Part shown: positions 8,148 to 14,709 of the stretch, one piece after another
Position numbering within the stretch: position 1 is the first letter of the stretch
How the letters are laid out: the number at the start of each line of letters is the position of its first letter
Assembly: GCA_002293855.1 (NCBI GenBank)
Contig: DBEB01000041.1
Coordinates: forward strand, 1 to 30,269
Length of the DNA: 30,269 bases
DNA from: Candidatus Falkowbacteria bacterium UBA917
Lineage (GTDB): Bacteria > Patescibacteriota > Patescibacteriia > Patescibacteriales > Patescibacteriaceae
Direction of reading: 5' to 3'
The notes under the pieces: model-generated
Databases searched by the model: none
The model's input: the letters and a program-made list of their open reading frames with translations, nothing else
Told to the model about the DNA's origin: nothing
Position numbers and translations under genes: made by a program

Positions 8148-8543
8148 ATGAATACATCATTAAGATTTCTGGGTTGGCTGATTATTATTTCAGTCGCTTG
8201 GTTATTGATTAAGTTTATTGGTTGGTTCTTTAGTGGTAGCGAGGAAACTGATAATTTTGCACGACAAATCAAAGCACTTCAAGATAGTGGCTACACTGTC
8301 TATGCTCGAGCTGAAATCAATCTTGATAAGCCTTGTGTGATTAGGTTGCGCAATGATGCTTGGTACTATCTGATGACTGATCGAGAAGTGACGGTTGATT
8401 ACTACTGGCAGGATGATTTGACTAGTCAGGAGCGTCTGGTCAGTGGTAGTCCTATCAGAGTTGATGGTATGGATAAGATGGCGGTCTATGGCCTTGATTC
8501 TCAAATCACTAGGCTCGTTTATCTAAAAAAATGGCCTAAGTAA
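8148..8543 (+). CDS. Small single-pass membrane protein, hypothetical
   Basis: Start ATG 8148 is chosen over GTG 8145 because a good Shine-Dalgarno GAGGAG (8136-8141) lies 6 nt upstream. The product is 131 residues: one N-terminal transmembrane helix (about 5-27, LGWLIIISVAWLLIKFIGWFF) and then a soluble domain of about 100 residues containing YYLMTDREVTVDYYW. No family was recognised. A terminator lies on each side, so it is probably monocistronic. No clear -35/-10 pair was found in the 33 nt between the preceding terminator and the start. Confidence 0.65.
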   Translation: MNTSLRFLGWLIIISVAWLLIKFIGWFFSGSEETDNFARQIKALQDSGYTVYARAEINLDKPCVIRLRNDAWYYLMTDREVTVDYYWQDDLTSQERLVSGSPIRVDGMDKMAVYGLDSQITRLVYLKKWPK

Positions 8544-8548
8544 CCAGA

Positions 8549-8576
8549 GGAAGCTTTGCAAGAAGCTTCCTTTTTT
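8549..8576 (+). terminator. Intrinsic terminator overlapping the pilin promoter
   Basis: An 8-bp stem GGAAGCTT / AAGCTTCC with loop TGCAAG is followed by six T. It begins 5 nt after the preceding stop. The loop contains most of the -35 box of the next promoter. Confidence 0.92.
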
Positions 8577-8584
8577 GTTACAAT
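8556..8584 (+). promoter_or_regulatory. Promoter of the twin pilin genes
   Basis: TTGCAA (8556-8561), a 17-nt spacer and TACAAT (8579-8584). Only 6 nt separate the -10 box from the ATG at 8591, so the transcript should be leaderless or nearly so. Confidence 0.7.
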
Positions 8585-8590
8585 CAAGGT

Positions 8591-9457
8591 ATGAAAAAGT
8601 TTATTTGGCCTGCCTTAGTTGCTATGATTTTGCTTGCCCAGCCACTGGTGGCTAGTGCGGCTTGTTGTCGGACTATTAGGTATAGTGAGATTGATTTGCC
8701 GGTTTTAATAGATACGCCTTATAACACTGTCGAGCAGGCTAGCACTCCTGAGGAGTGTCTGGATAATTGTAGCGGCCTGACTTTGGAAGCTGCTTTGACG
8801 ACTTGGTTGGCGTTAAATAATCCTACTTTGGCTCCAGCGATCATTGCGGCTAGTATCCTGAACTATAAGTGTCAGAATTTTTATTATCCTGGTTTGACAG
8901 CTCGAAGTGCTGATGAGAGCTGTATAGGTGCTAGTATGGGCTGTTGTCAGGTGACTATTGTTGATAAAGAGAATAAAAAAATTGATTTAAATTATGCGGC
9001 CAATAGTCGGACTGGTGAGGATTATGTTAATTCAGAATGTGCACTGTATTGTAAGGGTCGAGATGTGAAGAGCTGCGATTCTCTGTTTATAGCTAATGCC
9101 AAGCCTAATCTAAGTACTGGTAAGTGTGAAACTGTGCCACTGGATACGCCTTTGCCAGTAGCGCCTAGTACTTCAGGAATTGGCGGAACTGGTGCCGTCT
9201 CTCTGACTAATCCTCTCAACAGCGGTAGCATTCCTAGTTTGATTAGTAATGTGATTAACTGGTTACTGAGTATCATGGGGGCGATTGCTCTCGCTATCTT
9301 TGTCTACGGTGGCTTTATGTGGCTTACTTCTGCTGGTAATGACAAGAAAGTGGCAGCTGGTAAGGACGCTCTCAAATGGGCGGCGATTGGCCTTGGCTGT
9401 GTGTTTTTCTCCTATATCGCGGTGGGTTTTATTCTCGAGCTCTTCGGAGTGATTTAG
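8591..9457 (+). CDS. Secreted Cys-rich pilin with VirB2-like C-terminus (paralogue 1)
   Basis: A 288-residue protein in three parts. The signal peptide (about 1-23) ends ASA. An exported domain (about 24-185) has 12 cysteines, among them a CC pair at 24-25, CLDNC, a second CC pair (GCCQVTI) and ECALYC. A Pro/Ser/Gly linker leads to two transmembrane helices (about 215-240 and 258-282) separated by a short polar turn, TSAGNDKKVAAGKD. The double helix with YGGFMWLTSAGN matches the VirB2/TrbC-like type IV secretion pilin family found widely in Patescibacteria. No methionine start other than 8591 fits the signal peptide. The next gene is its paralogue, 3 nt downstream. I infer a disulfide-stabilised subunit of a surface filament or secretion channel; the partner specificity is unknown. 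Confidence 0.8.
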   Translation: MKKFIWPALVAMILLAQPLVASAACCRTIRYSEIDLPVLIDTPYNTVEQASTPEECLDNCSGLTLEAALTTWLALNNPTLAPAIIAASILNYKCQNFYYPGLTARSADESCIGASMGCCQVTIVDKENKKIDLNYAANSRTGEDYVNSECALYCKGRDVKSCDSLFIANAKPNLSTGKCETVPLDTPLPVAPSTSGIGGTGAVSLTNPLNSGSIPSLISNVINWLLSIMGAIALAIFVYGGFMWLTSAGNDKKVAAGKDALKWAAIGLGCVFFSYIAVGFILELFGVI

Positions 9458-9460
9458 CTT

Positions 9461-10315
9461 ATGAAAAAGTTCATATTACCACTTTTGATTGCTGCGGTGA
9501 TTTTGGCTCAGCCACTGGCTGCGAGTGCTGGCTGTTGTAAAATTATTAATTACAGTAGTGTTGACTTACCTTTGTTAGATGATGAACCCTACAGTAGAGT
9601 GGAGGACCTAAAAAATGCACAAGAGTGCCTAGATACTTGTAGCGGTTGGCGTTGGCAGAATCTTTTGGAAGTTTATTTGGTATCTAGATTGGGAGCGCCT
9701 GCTGCGGCAGTTAGACTCGCTAACTATCATTGTCAGAATTTTTATTATCCCGACGCAAAGCCTCGGAGCTTTGATGGGGCCTGTGTAGAAGAAAAAACTC
9801 AGGGTTGTTGTCAGGTGACGATTAAAGATGTCGGTTATTATAGTTATGCCTCTAATTATCAAGGCGAGGCTTATAATAAATCGGAATGTGCTTTGTATTG
9901 TATGGCTAGGCCTGATTGTAGTTCCGAATTTAAGGCGAATCACGATCCTAATCGAGAGACGGGGATGTGTCAGCCTATAAACAAAGATGAATCTGGCGCT
10001 ATCACCGATCCTACTGAGCCGAGTTTTCAGATAGAGGATTATAATTTTACTATTCCAACTGACCCTTTGAAGTATGCAGCTTATAGTCCGGCGCGGGTGC
10101 TAGCCAAGGTTATTAATGGCCTGCTCTTGATCCTCGGTACCATTGCCTTGATAATGTTTATTTATGCCGGTGTACTTTGGATGACTGATCGGGGTGGCGG
10201 GTCTAATATCAAGAAAGCTAGAAGTATCTTGGTTTGGTCGACCGCGGGTCTCGTTTTGATCTTTGTGTCCTATATCGCGGTTGGCTATTTGCTTGAAACC
10301 TTTAGTGCGATATAG
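9461..10315 (+). CDS. Secreted Cys-rich pilin with VirB2-like C-terminus (paralogue 2)
   Basis: A 284-residue paralogue of the preceding protein with the same plan: signal peptide ending ASA, a 12-Cys domain and two C-terminal transmembrane helices (about 210-237 and 252-280). All 12 cysteines align (CC, CLDTC, HCQNFYYP, ACV, GCCQVTI, ECALYC, DC and MC). The regions between them have diverged and the pre-membrane linker is shorter and more acidic. The second helix pair carries MTDRGGGSNIKKA in place of the TSAGN turn of copy 1. The 3-nt spacing means co-translation from the same promoter. Two diverged but Cys-invariant copies suggest a hetero-oligomer or two alternative subunits. No terminator was seen between it and the tRNA promoter. 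Confidence 0.8.
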   Translation: MKKFILPLLIAAVILAQPLAASAGCCKIINYSSVDLPLLDDEPYSRVEDLKNAQECLDTCSGWRWQNLLEVYLVSRLGAPAAAVRLANYHCQNFYYPDAKPRSFDGACVEEKTQGCCQVTIKDVGYYSYASNYQGEAYNKSECALYCMARPDCSSEFKANHDPNRETGMCQPINKDESGAITDPTEPSFQIEDYNFTIPTDPLKYAAYSPARVLAKVINGLLLILGTIALIMFIYAGVLWMTDRGGGSNIKKARSILVWSTAGLVLIFVSYIAVGYLLETFSAI

Positions 10316-10356
10316 CTTATATTTAGCTTATTTTTGGCCTTTTTAGACTCACTGAC

Positions 10357-10385
10357 TTGCAAATTTGGAAATAAAGTGTTATGCT
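10357..10385 (+). promoter_or_regulatory. Promoter of the tRNA-Lys/tRNA-Thr unit
   Basis: TTGCAA (10357-10362), a 17-nt spacer and TATGCT (10380-10385), about 55 nt before the first tRNA. Confidence 0.65.
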
Positions 10386-10440
10386 CGCAAGGCGTAAATC
10401 TAGCTAAATTAGCTGTTTTGTTGTTTAAATAATGTTATAA

Positions 10441-10512
10441 GCGCTGTTAGCTCAGTGGTAGAGCAAATGCCTTTTAAGCATAAGGTCGCTGGTTCGAGTC
10501 CAGCACGGCGCA
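10441..10512 (+). tRNA. tRNA-Lys (anticodon TTT)
   Basis: A 72-nt cloverleaf. Acceptor GCGCTGT pairs with ACGGCGC, the D stem is GCTC/GAGC, the anticodon loop is CTTTTAA with anticodon TTT, and the T arm is GCTGG TTCGAGT CCAGC with discriminator A. The outermost anticodon-stem pair is an A-A mismatch. CCA is not encoded. Confidence 0.95.
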
Positions 10513-10536
10513 CAGTAAGTCGGTTTGTGGAGAATT

Positions 10537-10608
10537 GCCGAAATAGCTCAATGGTAGAGCAACGGTTTTGTAAACCGTAGGTTGGGGGTTCGAGTCCTCT
10601 TTTCGGCT
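10537..10608 (+). tRNA. tRNA-Thr (anticodon TGT)
   Basis: A 72-nt cloverleaf. Acceptor GCCGAAA pairs with TTTCGGC, anticodon stem ACGGT/ACCGT encloses TTTGTAA (anticodon TGT), and the T loop is TTCGAGT. The T stem uses two G-T pairs. CCA is not encoded. It is co-transcribed with tRNA-Lys, 24 nt upstream. Confidence 0.95.
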
Positions 10609-10625
10609 CAGATAATAAGACTAAC

Positions 10626-10651
10626 AAAAAACTACCCTAGGGTAGTTTTTT
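10626..10651. terminator. Bidirectional terminator
   Basis: A 26-nt perfect palindrome: six A, then ACTACCCTAGGGTAGT at its core, ending in T-runs on either strand. It ends the tRNA unit on the plus strand and the Gmad2 gene on the minus strand, overlapping that gene's stop codon. Confidence 0.85.
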
Positions 10652-11090
10652 AAAATTGAATGGCAAATTTGGATTGAGGATTATCGTTGATAATGATGTA
10701 GCCTAGTCCTGGTGATGGAGCTTGGAACTCTATCTGGGCCTCAAAGTTGAAATGGCCACTGGCTTGTTCTTCGCCACGAGGACTTTGGCCTTCGGCGATG
10801 ACTTGGTTATTAGCGTCGATGAGCTTGAAACTGATTTTATCGTCAGGGAAATTGTCAGTAGAGGCTGAGCCTTTGATGAGTAAAGGGCTAGTGATGACGG
10901 CTTTGTAATTAGGGTCGGTGATGAGGATGCCGAGTGGTGTGCCTGATGTCGGTGCTAGGCTAGTCTCAGTGGAGCTTGGAGTATTGGTTGAGCTAGACTG
11001 CTGATTGCGCCAGAAGATAAAAGAGGCGGTGCCGAGTAGTAGTAAAACGAGGAGGCTGATGCTGAGTTTTTGAAGATTTTGGCTATTCAT
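10650..11090 (-). CDS. Membrane-anchored Gmad2 (Ig-like) domain protein
   Basis: A 146-residue protein with one N-terminal helix (about 8-27, LSISLLVLLLLGTASFIFW), a Ser/Thr-rich linker (about 30-50) and a single extracytoplasmic domain. That domain carries VITSPLLIKGSAS, ISFKLIDANNQVIAEGQ and FNFEAQIEFQAPSPG, the pattern of Gmad2, an Ig-like domain first noted in spore-germination proteins and common on bacterial surfaces. No enzyme motif is seen. It is monocistronic: its own promoter faces the cysS promoter, and the bidirectional hairpin lies at its 3' end. The -10 box is 9 nt from the ATG, again a near-leaderless design. The function is probably binding or structural at the envelope. Confidence 0.75.
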   Translation of the reverse strand: MNSQNLQKLSISLLVLLLLGTASFIFWRNQQSSSTNTPSSTETSLAPTSGTPLGILITDPNYKAVITSPLLIKGSASTDNFPDDKISFKLIDANNQVIAEGQSPRGEEQASGHFNFEAQIEFQAPSPGLGYIIINDNPQSKFAIQF

Positions 11091-11099
11091 AATGATTTT

Positions 11100-11128
11100 A
11101 TTATAAAATAAAAAGAATTTTTTGACAA
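11100..11128 (-). promoter_or_regulatory. Promoter of the Gmad2 gene
   Basis: Read on the minus strand: TTGTCA (11128-11123), a 17-nt spacer and TATAAT (11105-11100), then 9 nt to the ATG at 11090. The -35 is the reverse face of a TTGACA on the plus strand. Confidence 0.75.
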
Positions 11129-11129
11129 A

Positions 11130-11171
11130 TTGCTCATTTGTAAGCAGTTTGTTAGAATGAAACGGTATAAT
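11130..11171 (+). promoter_or_regulatory. Candidate promoter region of cysS
   Basis: Two alternatives exist. TTGCTC (11130-11135) lies 17 nt before TAGAAT (11153-11158). A perfect TATAAT (11166-11171) lies 10 nt before the ATG but has no good -35. The latter fits the near-leaderless spacing of other genes here. Confidence 0.5.
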
Positions 11172-11181
11172 TTAGTATTTT

Positions 11182-12585
11182 ATGTCTGATTTAAGCCTGT
11201 ATAACACTCTGAGTCGTAGTAAAGAAATTTTTAAGCCGATCAATGATGATCAAGTTGGTCTCTATACCTGTGGTCCGACTGTCTATAATTACGCTCACTT
11301 GGGCAATCTGAGGACTTATGTCTTTGAAGATTTACTCAAGCGGGTGCTCGCTTATAATGGTTACAAGGTCAAGCATGTCATGAATATCACTGATGTTGGT
11401 CATTTGACTGGTGATATGGATATGGGTGAAGACAAGTTAGAGTTGAGTGCTCGTCGTGAGGCTAAGAGTGCTTGGGAAATTGCTGAGTTCTATACCGAGG
11501 CGTTTAAGAGAGATTTGATGGCTCTCAATATCACTGAGCCAAGTGTCTGGTGTAAGGCAACTGACCATATCAGTGAGCAGGTGGCTCTGATCAGTGCGCT
11601 AGAAGAAAAAGGCTTTACTTATCTGACTAGTGACGGGGTGTATTTTGATACTAGTAAGGTGACGGATTATAATAAGTTGTCGCATTTGCCATTGGCTGAA
11701 TTAAAAGAAGGGGCGCGAGTGGAAAAAAATGCTGAGAAGAAAAATGCGACTGACTTTGCGCTCTGGAAGTTTAGTGGGGTGAGTCTTGATAAAAGTGAAA
11801 ATAGTCAACGTCAGATGGAGTGGGATAGTCCCTGGGGTGTGGGTTTCCCTGGTTGGCACCTAGAGTGTTCGGCGATGAGTTTGAAATATTTAACTGGTAG
11901 TTTGGATATTCACTGTGGTGGTATAGATCATATCAATATCCATCATACTAATGAAATCGCTCAATCAGAGTCAGCGACTGGGCTGAAGTTTTTTAATTAT
12001 TGGCTCCACGGTGCCTTTCTAAATATTGCTGGTGGTAAAAAGATGGCCAAAAGTGAGGATAATTTTTTGACTCTCGACAAAGCAATCATTGCTCGTAATA
12101 TTAAGCCGTTGGTTTATCGTTATGCTTGTCTTGCTGTACATTACCGTAAGCCGATGGAGTACAGTGAGGAAATGATGACTGGTGCGAGCAATAGCCTCGA
12201 GCATCTCTATCACCAAGTGTCTGATCTAGGCTTAGATAAGTCGGAGATTAATGCTCTGTTTCGAGAGAAATTTGTAGTTTGTATTAATGATGATTTGAAT
12301 TTGCCGCAGGCACTGGCTATCGTGCAGGAGTTACTCAAGTCTGATTTGTCGCCCTCGGAGAAACTGGCGACAGTGCTCGACTTTGATCAGGTTTTGGGCT
12401 TAGGCCTTGATCAGCTAGTCAATGTGCCGCAAGAGGTGGTGGATCTAGCGAATAGTCGTAGGCAGGCTAAGATTGATAAGGATTGGGCTCGAGCTGATGA
12501 GCTCCGAGGCTATATCGAGGCCAAGGGTTATCAGATTAAGGATTTACCGAGTGATAACTTCAGTTTGATTGCTAAAGATAAATAA
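11182..12585 (+). CDS. cysS: Cysteinyl-tRNA synthetase
   Basis: Charges tRNA-Cys with cysteine in the cytoplasm (class I synthetase). Its 467 residues are close to the E. coli length (461). The Rossmann signature HLGN (residues 39-42) is the HIGH motif, and KMAKS (287-291) is the KMSKS loop. The zinc/cysteine-selecting residues are present in TCGPTVYNY (C30), WHLECSAMS and GGIDHINIHHTNEIAQSE. The C-terminal part carries RRQAKIDKDWARADELR, usual for the tRNA-binding end. It is a single gene between a divergent promoter region and a bidirectional terminator. No Shine-Dalgarno is visible; the TATAAT box is 10 nt from the ATG. Confidence 0.97.
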   Translation: MSDLSLYNTLSRSKEIFKPINDDQVGLYTCGPTVYNYAHLGNLRTYVFEDLLKRVLAYNGYKVKHVMNITDVGHLTGDMDMGEDKLELSARREAKSAWEIAEFYTEAFKRDLMALNITEPSVWCKATDHISEQVALISALEEKGFTYLTSDGVYFDTSKVTDYNKLSHLPLAELKEGARVEKNAEKKNATDFALWKFSGVSLDKSENSQRQMEWDSPWGVGFPGWHLECSAMSLKYLTGSLDIHCGGIDHINIHHTNEIAQSESATGLKFFNYWLHGAFLNIAGGKKMAKSEDNFLTLDKAIIARNIKPLVYRYACLAVHYRKPMEYSEEMMTGASNSLEHLYHQVSDLGLDKSEINALFREKFVVCINDDLNLPQALAIVQELLKSDLSPSEKLATVLDFDQVLGLGLDQLVNVPQEVVDLANSRRQAKIDKDWARADELRGYIEAKGYQIKDLPSDNFSLIAKDK

Positions 12586-12589
12586 TAAA

Positions 12590-12614
12590 AAAACGGAGCT
12601 TCGAGCTCCGTTTT
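12590..12614. terminator. Bidirectional terminator
   Basis: An 11-bp stem AAAACGGAGCT / AGCTCCGTTTT with loop TCG has an A-run on one side and a T-run on the other. It serves cysS on the plus strand and the convergent minus-strand gene ending at 12618. Confidence 0.92.
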
Positions 12615-12617
12615 GGT

Positions 12618-13106
12618 TTAACTATTGTATTTGGCGCTAATGCTAAGTGTATAATGTTTTACTTGGTTGAATTCAAAGTTGTCAGCGTCATAGCCGGACA
12701 ACTCGATGAGTTCTAAAACTTTATCCTGACTTAGTTTTGGCTTGCAGTTAGTGATATCATGTAGCTCTGAACAAGTAAAAGCTCGCAGATTAGCTAAATA
12801 GCTTATATGCTGCACAAATAACTCCATGGCTGTAATGGAAATATCGACTATATCTTGCATATCTACTTCAAAAAATTGATATTTCCCTTGAAGTGTTTGA
12901 TAAAAGATATTGTGATAAACTTTTGCTTGGCCAGATGGCTGATGTTTGAGTTTTTTGTGACTTGAGATTATCTCAATGACATCAATTTTTAGACCAGCGT
13001 AGAAGCTGTCTACTAATTCACGATCGTTTTCCCATTTTTCGGGAATAGAGCTTGGTAAATTGATTAAATTACCATTTGTTTGGATAGAATCATCTAAGGC
13101 TAGCAT
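12618..13106 (-). CDS. Hypothetical soluble protein
   Basis: A 162-residue protein without signal peptide or membrane helices. It has a mixed alpha/beta look, with two central helices (about 85-110 and 125-140), and is rich in Asp, Glu and Lys. No known family was recognised. The start at 13106 is supported by a strong Shine-Dalgarno, AAAGGAGC on the minus strand (13119-13112), 5-8 nt before the ATG. This differs from the near-leaderless core genes nearby. It ends at the hairpin shared with cysS. A TTGACA (13183-13178) upstream suggests its own promoter. Confidence 0.7.
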   Translation of the reverse strand: MLALDDSIQTNGNLINLPSSIPEKWENDRELVDSFYAGLKIDVIEIISSHKKLKHQPSGQAKVYHNIFYQTLQGKYQFFEVDMQDIVDISITAMELFVQHISYLANLRAFTCSELHDITNCKPKLSQDKVLELIELSGYDADNFEFNQVKHYTLSISAKYNS

Positions 13107-13155
13107 TTTAAGCTCCTTTGTGTAGTTTGAAAAAAGAACAATTTAATGGTCTTTA

Positions 13156-13183
13156 TTCTTACAATATTTTATATATTTGTCAA
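13156..13183 (-). promoter_or_regulatory. Candidate promoter of the 12618-13106 gene
   Basis: Minus strand: a perfect TTGACA (13183-13178), then after 16 nt TAAGAA (13161-13156). The -35 is convincing and the -10 is weak. The next 49 nt form the leader. Confidence 0.4.
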
Positions 13184-13199
13184 GTTATTTAAAATTAGC

Positions 13200-14165
13200 C
13201 TATTTGAGCCAGTTTTTGCGATAGAAGAAGATGAGCATAAAAAAGCTCAGGAGCGTCATGAGAGAGATGATGATATAGAAGCCATAAGGCCCTTCAACAA
13301 AAGGCATGTGGCGGGCATTCATACCAAAGATAGCGGCGAGGAGGGTGAGAGGGAAAGTGATGACCGAGATGACAGTGAGGGTCTTCATGATGTAGTTGAG
13401 TTGGCGGTTGATCAGAGATTCGTTGGTGGCGTTTAAGACCTCAGTCATTTCACGCTGATTTTCTAGAGTTTCCCAGATGCGGATAGAGTGTTCAATTAGG
13501 TCAGCATAGCGATCTTTGACTTCTTTGTCGGGGACGATGGAGCTTTCGACTTCTTTGAGCTTCTTTAAGATGTTTTTGTGATTTTGCATGATCTTACGAA
13601 TGTTGATCAGGTTGTGACGAAGTTGCAAGATGTCGCCGATAGCGCTGTTGCGATCATCGCTAAAAATGAGTTCTTCGACACTATCAATGGCTTTGCCGTT
13701 TTGATCGAGGATCTCATAAGTAGATTGAATTAGTCGATCAAGAATCTCGGAGAGTAAAATAGCCGAAGAATCCAAGTGATAGGAGTAGAGGGATTCGGGA
13801 TTTTTCTTGGCTAAGCTAAAGAGGTTATTGAGTGAAGGGAGATTGTTATTATGAATAGTGACCATGTAACCATGGCCGATAAAAAATTCAATTTCATTGA
13901 TATGAATGGCGCCGTTGTTGAGAGTAGGGAAATGTAAGATTAAAAAAATGTAGTCGCCGGCATTGCTGAGTAGTGGACGCTGTGAAGAGCTGAGCGCAGA
14001 AGAGGCTTTGAGGTGTTGAAAGTCAAAGTTAAATTTTTTGCGTAGGAACTCGATCTCATTTTTACCGGCACTCACAACATTGAACCACTCAAGGATATTG
14101 GGTGTGCCTGGATTATTGATAGTGACGAGTTCGATTTTGCTGGAGATTTTTTGTGAGCTTGGCAT
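13200..14165 (-). CDS. corA: CorA-family magnesium/divalent cation channel
   Basis: A pentameric inner-membrane Mg2+ channel subunit. It has a long N-terminal cytoplasmic domain ending in a stalk helix, then two C-terminal helices. The GMN signature (281-283, in IFGMNARHMPF) ends the first helix (about 262-280, VISVITFPLTLLAAIF) and the second helix is about 296-315. The basic tail RKNWLK is usual. I prefer ATG 14165 (321 residues) to ATG 14183, because two overlapping TATACT boxes (14179-14169, minus strand) lie inside the longer reading frame. The first of them ends 8 nt before ATG 14165, the same spacing as other genes in the window. It is transcribed divergently from the 14245 operon. Transport of Co2+ or Ni2+ cannot be excluded. 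Confidence 0.92.
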   Translation of the reverse strand: MPSSQKISSKIELVTINNPGTPNILEWFNVVSAGKNEIEFLRKKFNFDFQHLKASSALSSSQRPLLSNAGDYIFLILHFPTLNNGAIHINEIEFFIGHGYMVTIHNNNLPSLNNLFSLAKKNPESLYSYHLDSSAILLSEILDRLIQSTYEILDQNGKAIDSVEELIFSDDRNSAIGDILQLRHNLINIRKIMQNHKNILKKLKEVESSIVPDKEVKDRYADLIEHSIRIWETLENQREMTEVLNATNESLINRQLNYIMKTLTVISVITFPLTLLAAIFGMNARHMPFVEGPYGFYIIISLMTLLSFFMLIFFYRKNWLK

Positions 14166-14207
14166 AGGAGTATAGTATAGCATATTTGTGAGTAGACGAA
14201 AATTAAT

Positions 14208-14236
14208 TTGTCTAGCGCTAGAAAAAAGACTATAAT
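14208..14236 (+). promoter_or_regulatory. Promoter of the ATPase operon
   Basis: TTGTCT (14208-14213), a 17-nt spacer and TATAAT (14231-14236), then 8 nt to the ATG at 14245. Confidence 0.75.
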
Positions 14237-14244
14237 AGGCTAGT

Positions 14245-14709
14245 ATGAATGAACAAAAATTTGAACAAAAGATTGAGCGAGTAGCTAGTCCAGAAGCGGC
14301 TTTGGATAATAGAGCTTGGGAGTCTGTGTCAGTAGCTCAAGAATTGCCGCAAGTAGCAGGACCAGTCTCTCCAAATCTAGTTACCGAAGCTCTACCAAAT
14401 AATGTTATGAGCTCGGACTTGTACAAAGATGCTCAGTTGCTAGCTATTGAAAAGGTGCTCGAACAGGATTTGGAGCAGATTTATTTTGATTTACCAGAAG
14501 AATCTAAGAGTGTTTTTAAAAAAGAAGGTGAGTTAACGGCACGTAAGATTAATGCGCTGCTATCTGAGACCAAAGTCGCAGCTCAAAAGATTGTCGATCT
14601 GGTACTGGCCTGGTTGTCACTCGTGCCGGGAGTTAATAGATTTTTTGCGGAGCAAGAAGCCAAAATCAAAGCGGATAAGATTTTGGCGATGAAAAATTAT
14701 GCAGGATAA
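14245..14709 (+). CDS. Small hypothetical protein preceding the secretion ATPase
   Basis: A 154-residue protein. Its N-terminal half (1-65) is polar and probably disordered. The second half is helical and ends in a hydrophobic amphipathic segment (about 115-135, KIVDLVLAWLSLVPGVNRFF) and a basic helix. No signal peptide or known family was recognised. Its last 11 nt overlap the start of the TrwB/VirD4-like ATPase gene, so translation is coupled. I infer an accessory or membrane-tethering partner of that ATPase. The near-leaderless promoter is 8 nt upstream. Confidence 0.7.
   Translation: MNEQKFEQKIERVASPEAALDNRAWESVSVAQELPQVAGPVSPNLVTEALPNNVMSSDLYKDAQLLAIEKVLEQDLEQIYFDLPEESKSVFKKEGELTARKINALLSETKVAAQKIVDLVLAWLSLVPGVNRFFAEQEAKIKADKILAMKNYAG

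Noticed and set aside
10409..10627. A 72-codon minus-strand frame over tRNA-Lys and tRNA-Thr
   Set aside because: This is the well-known artefact of antisense tRNA (product containing RRAGLEPATLC), not a protein.
13146..13436. A plus-strand frame of 96 codons opposite corA
   Set aside because: It lies wholly within the minus-strand corA gene and its promoter region; the low-complexity charged product follows from corA codon composition.
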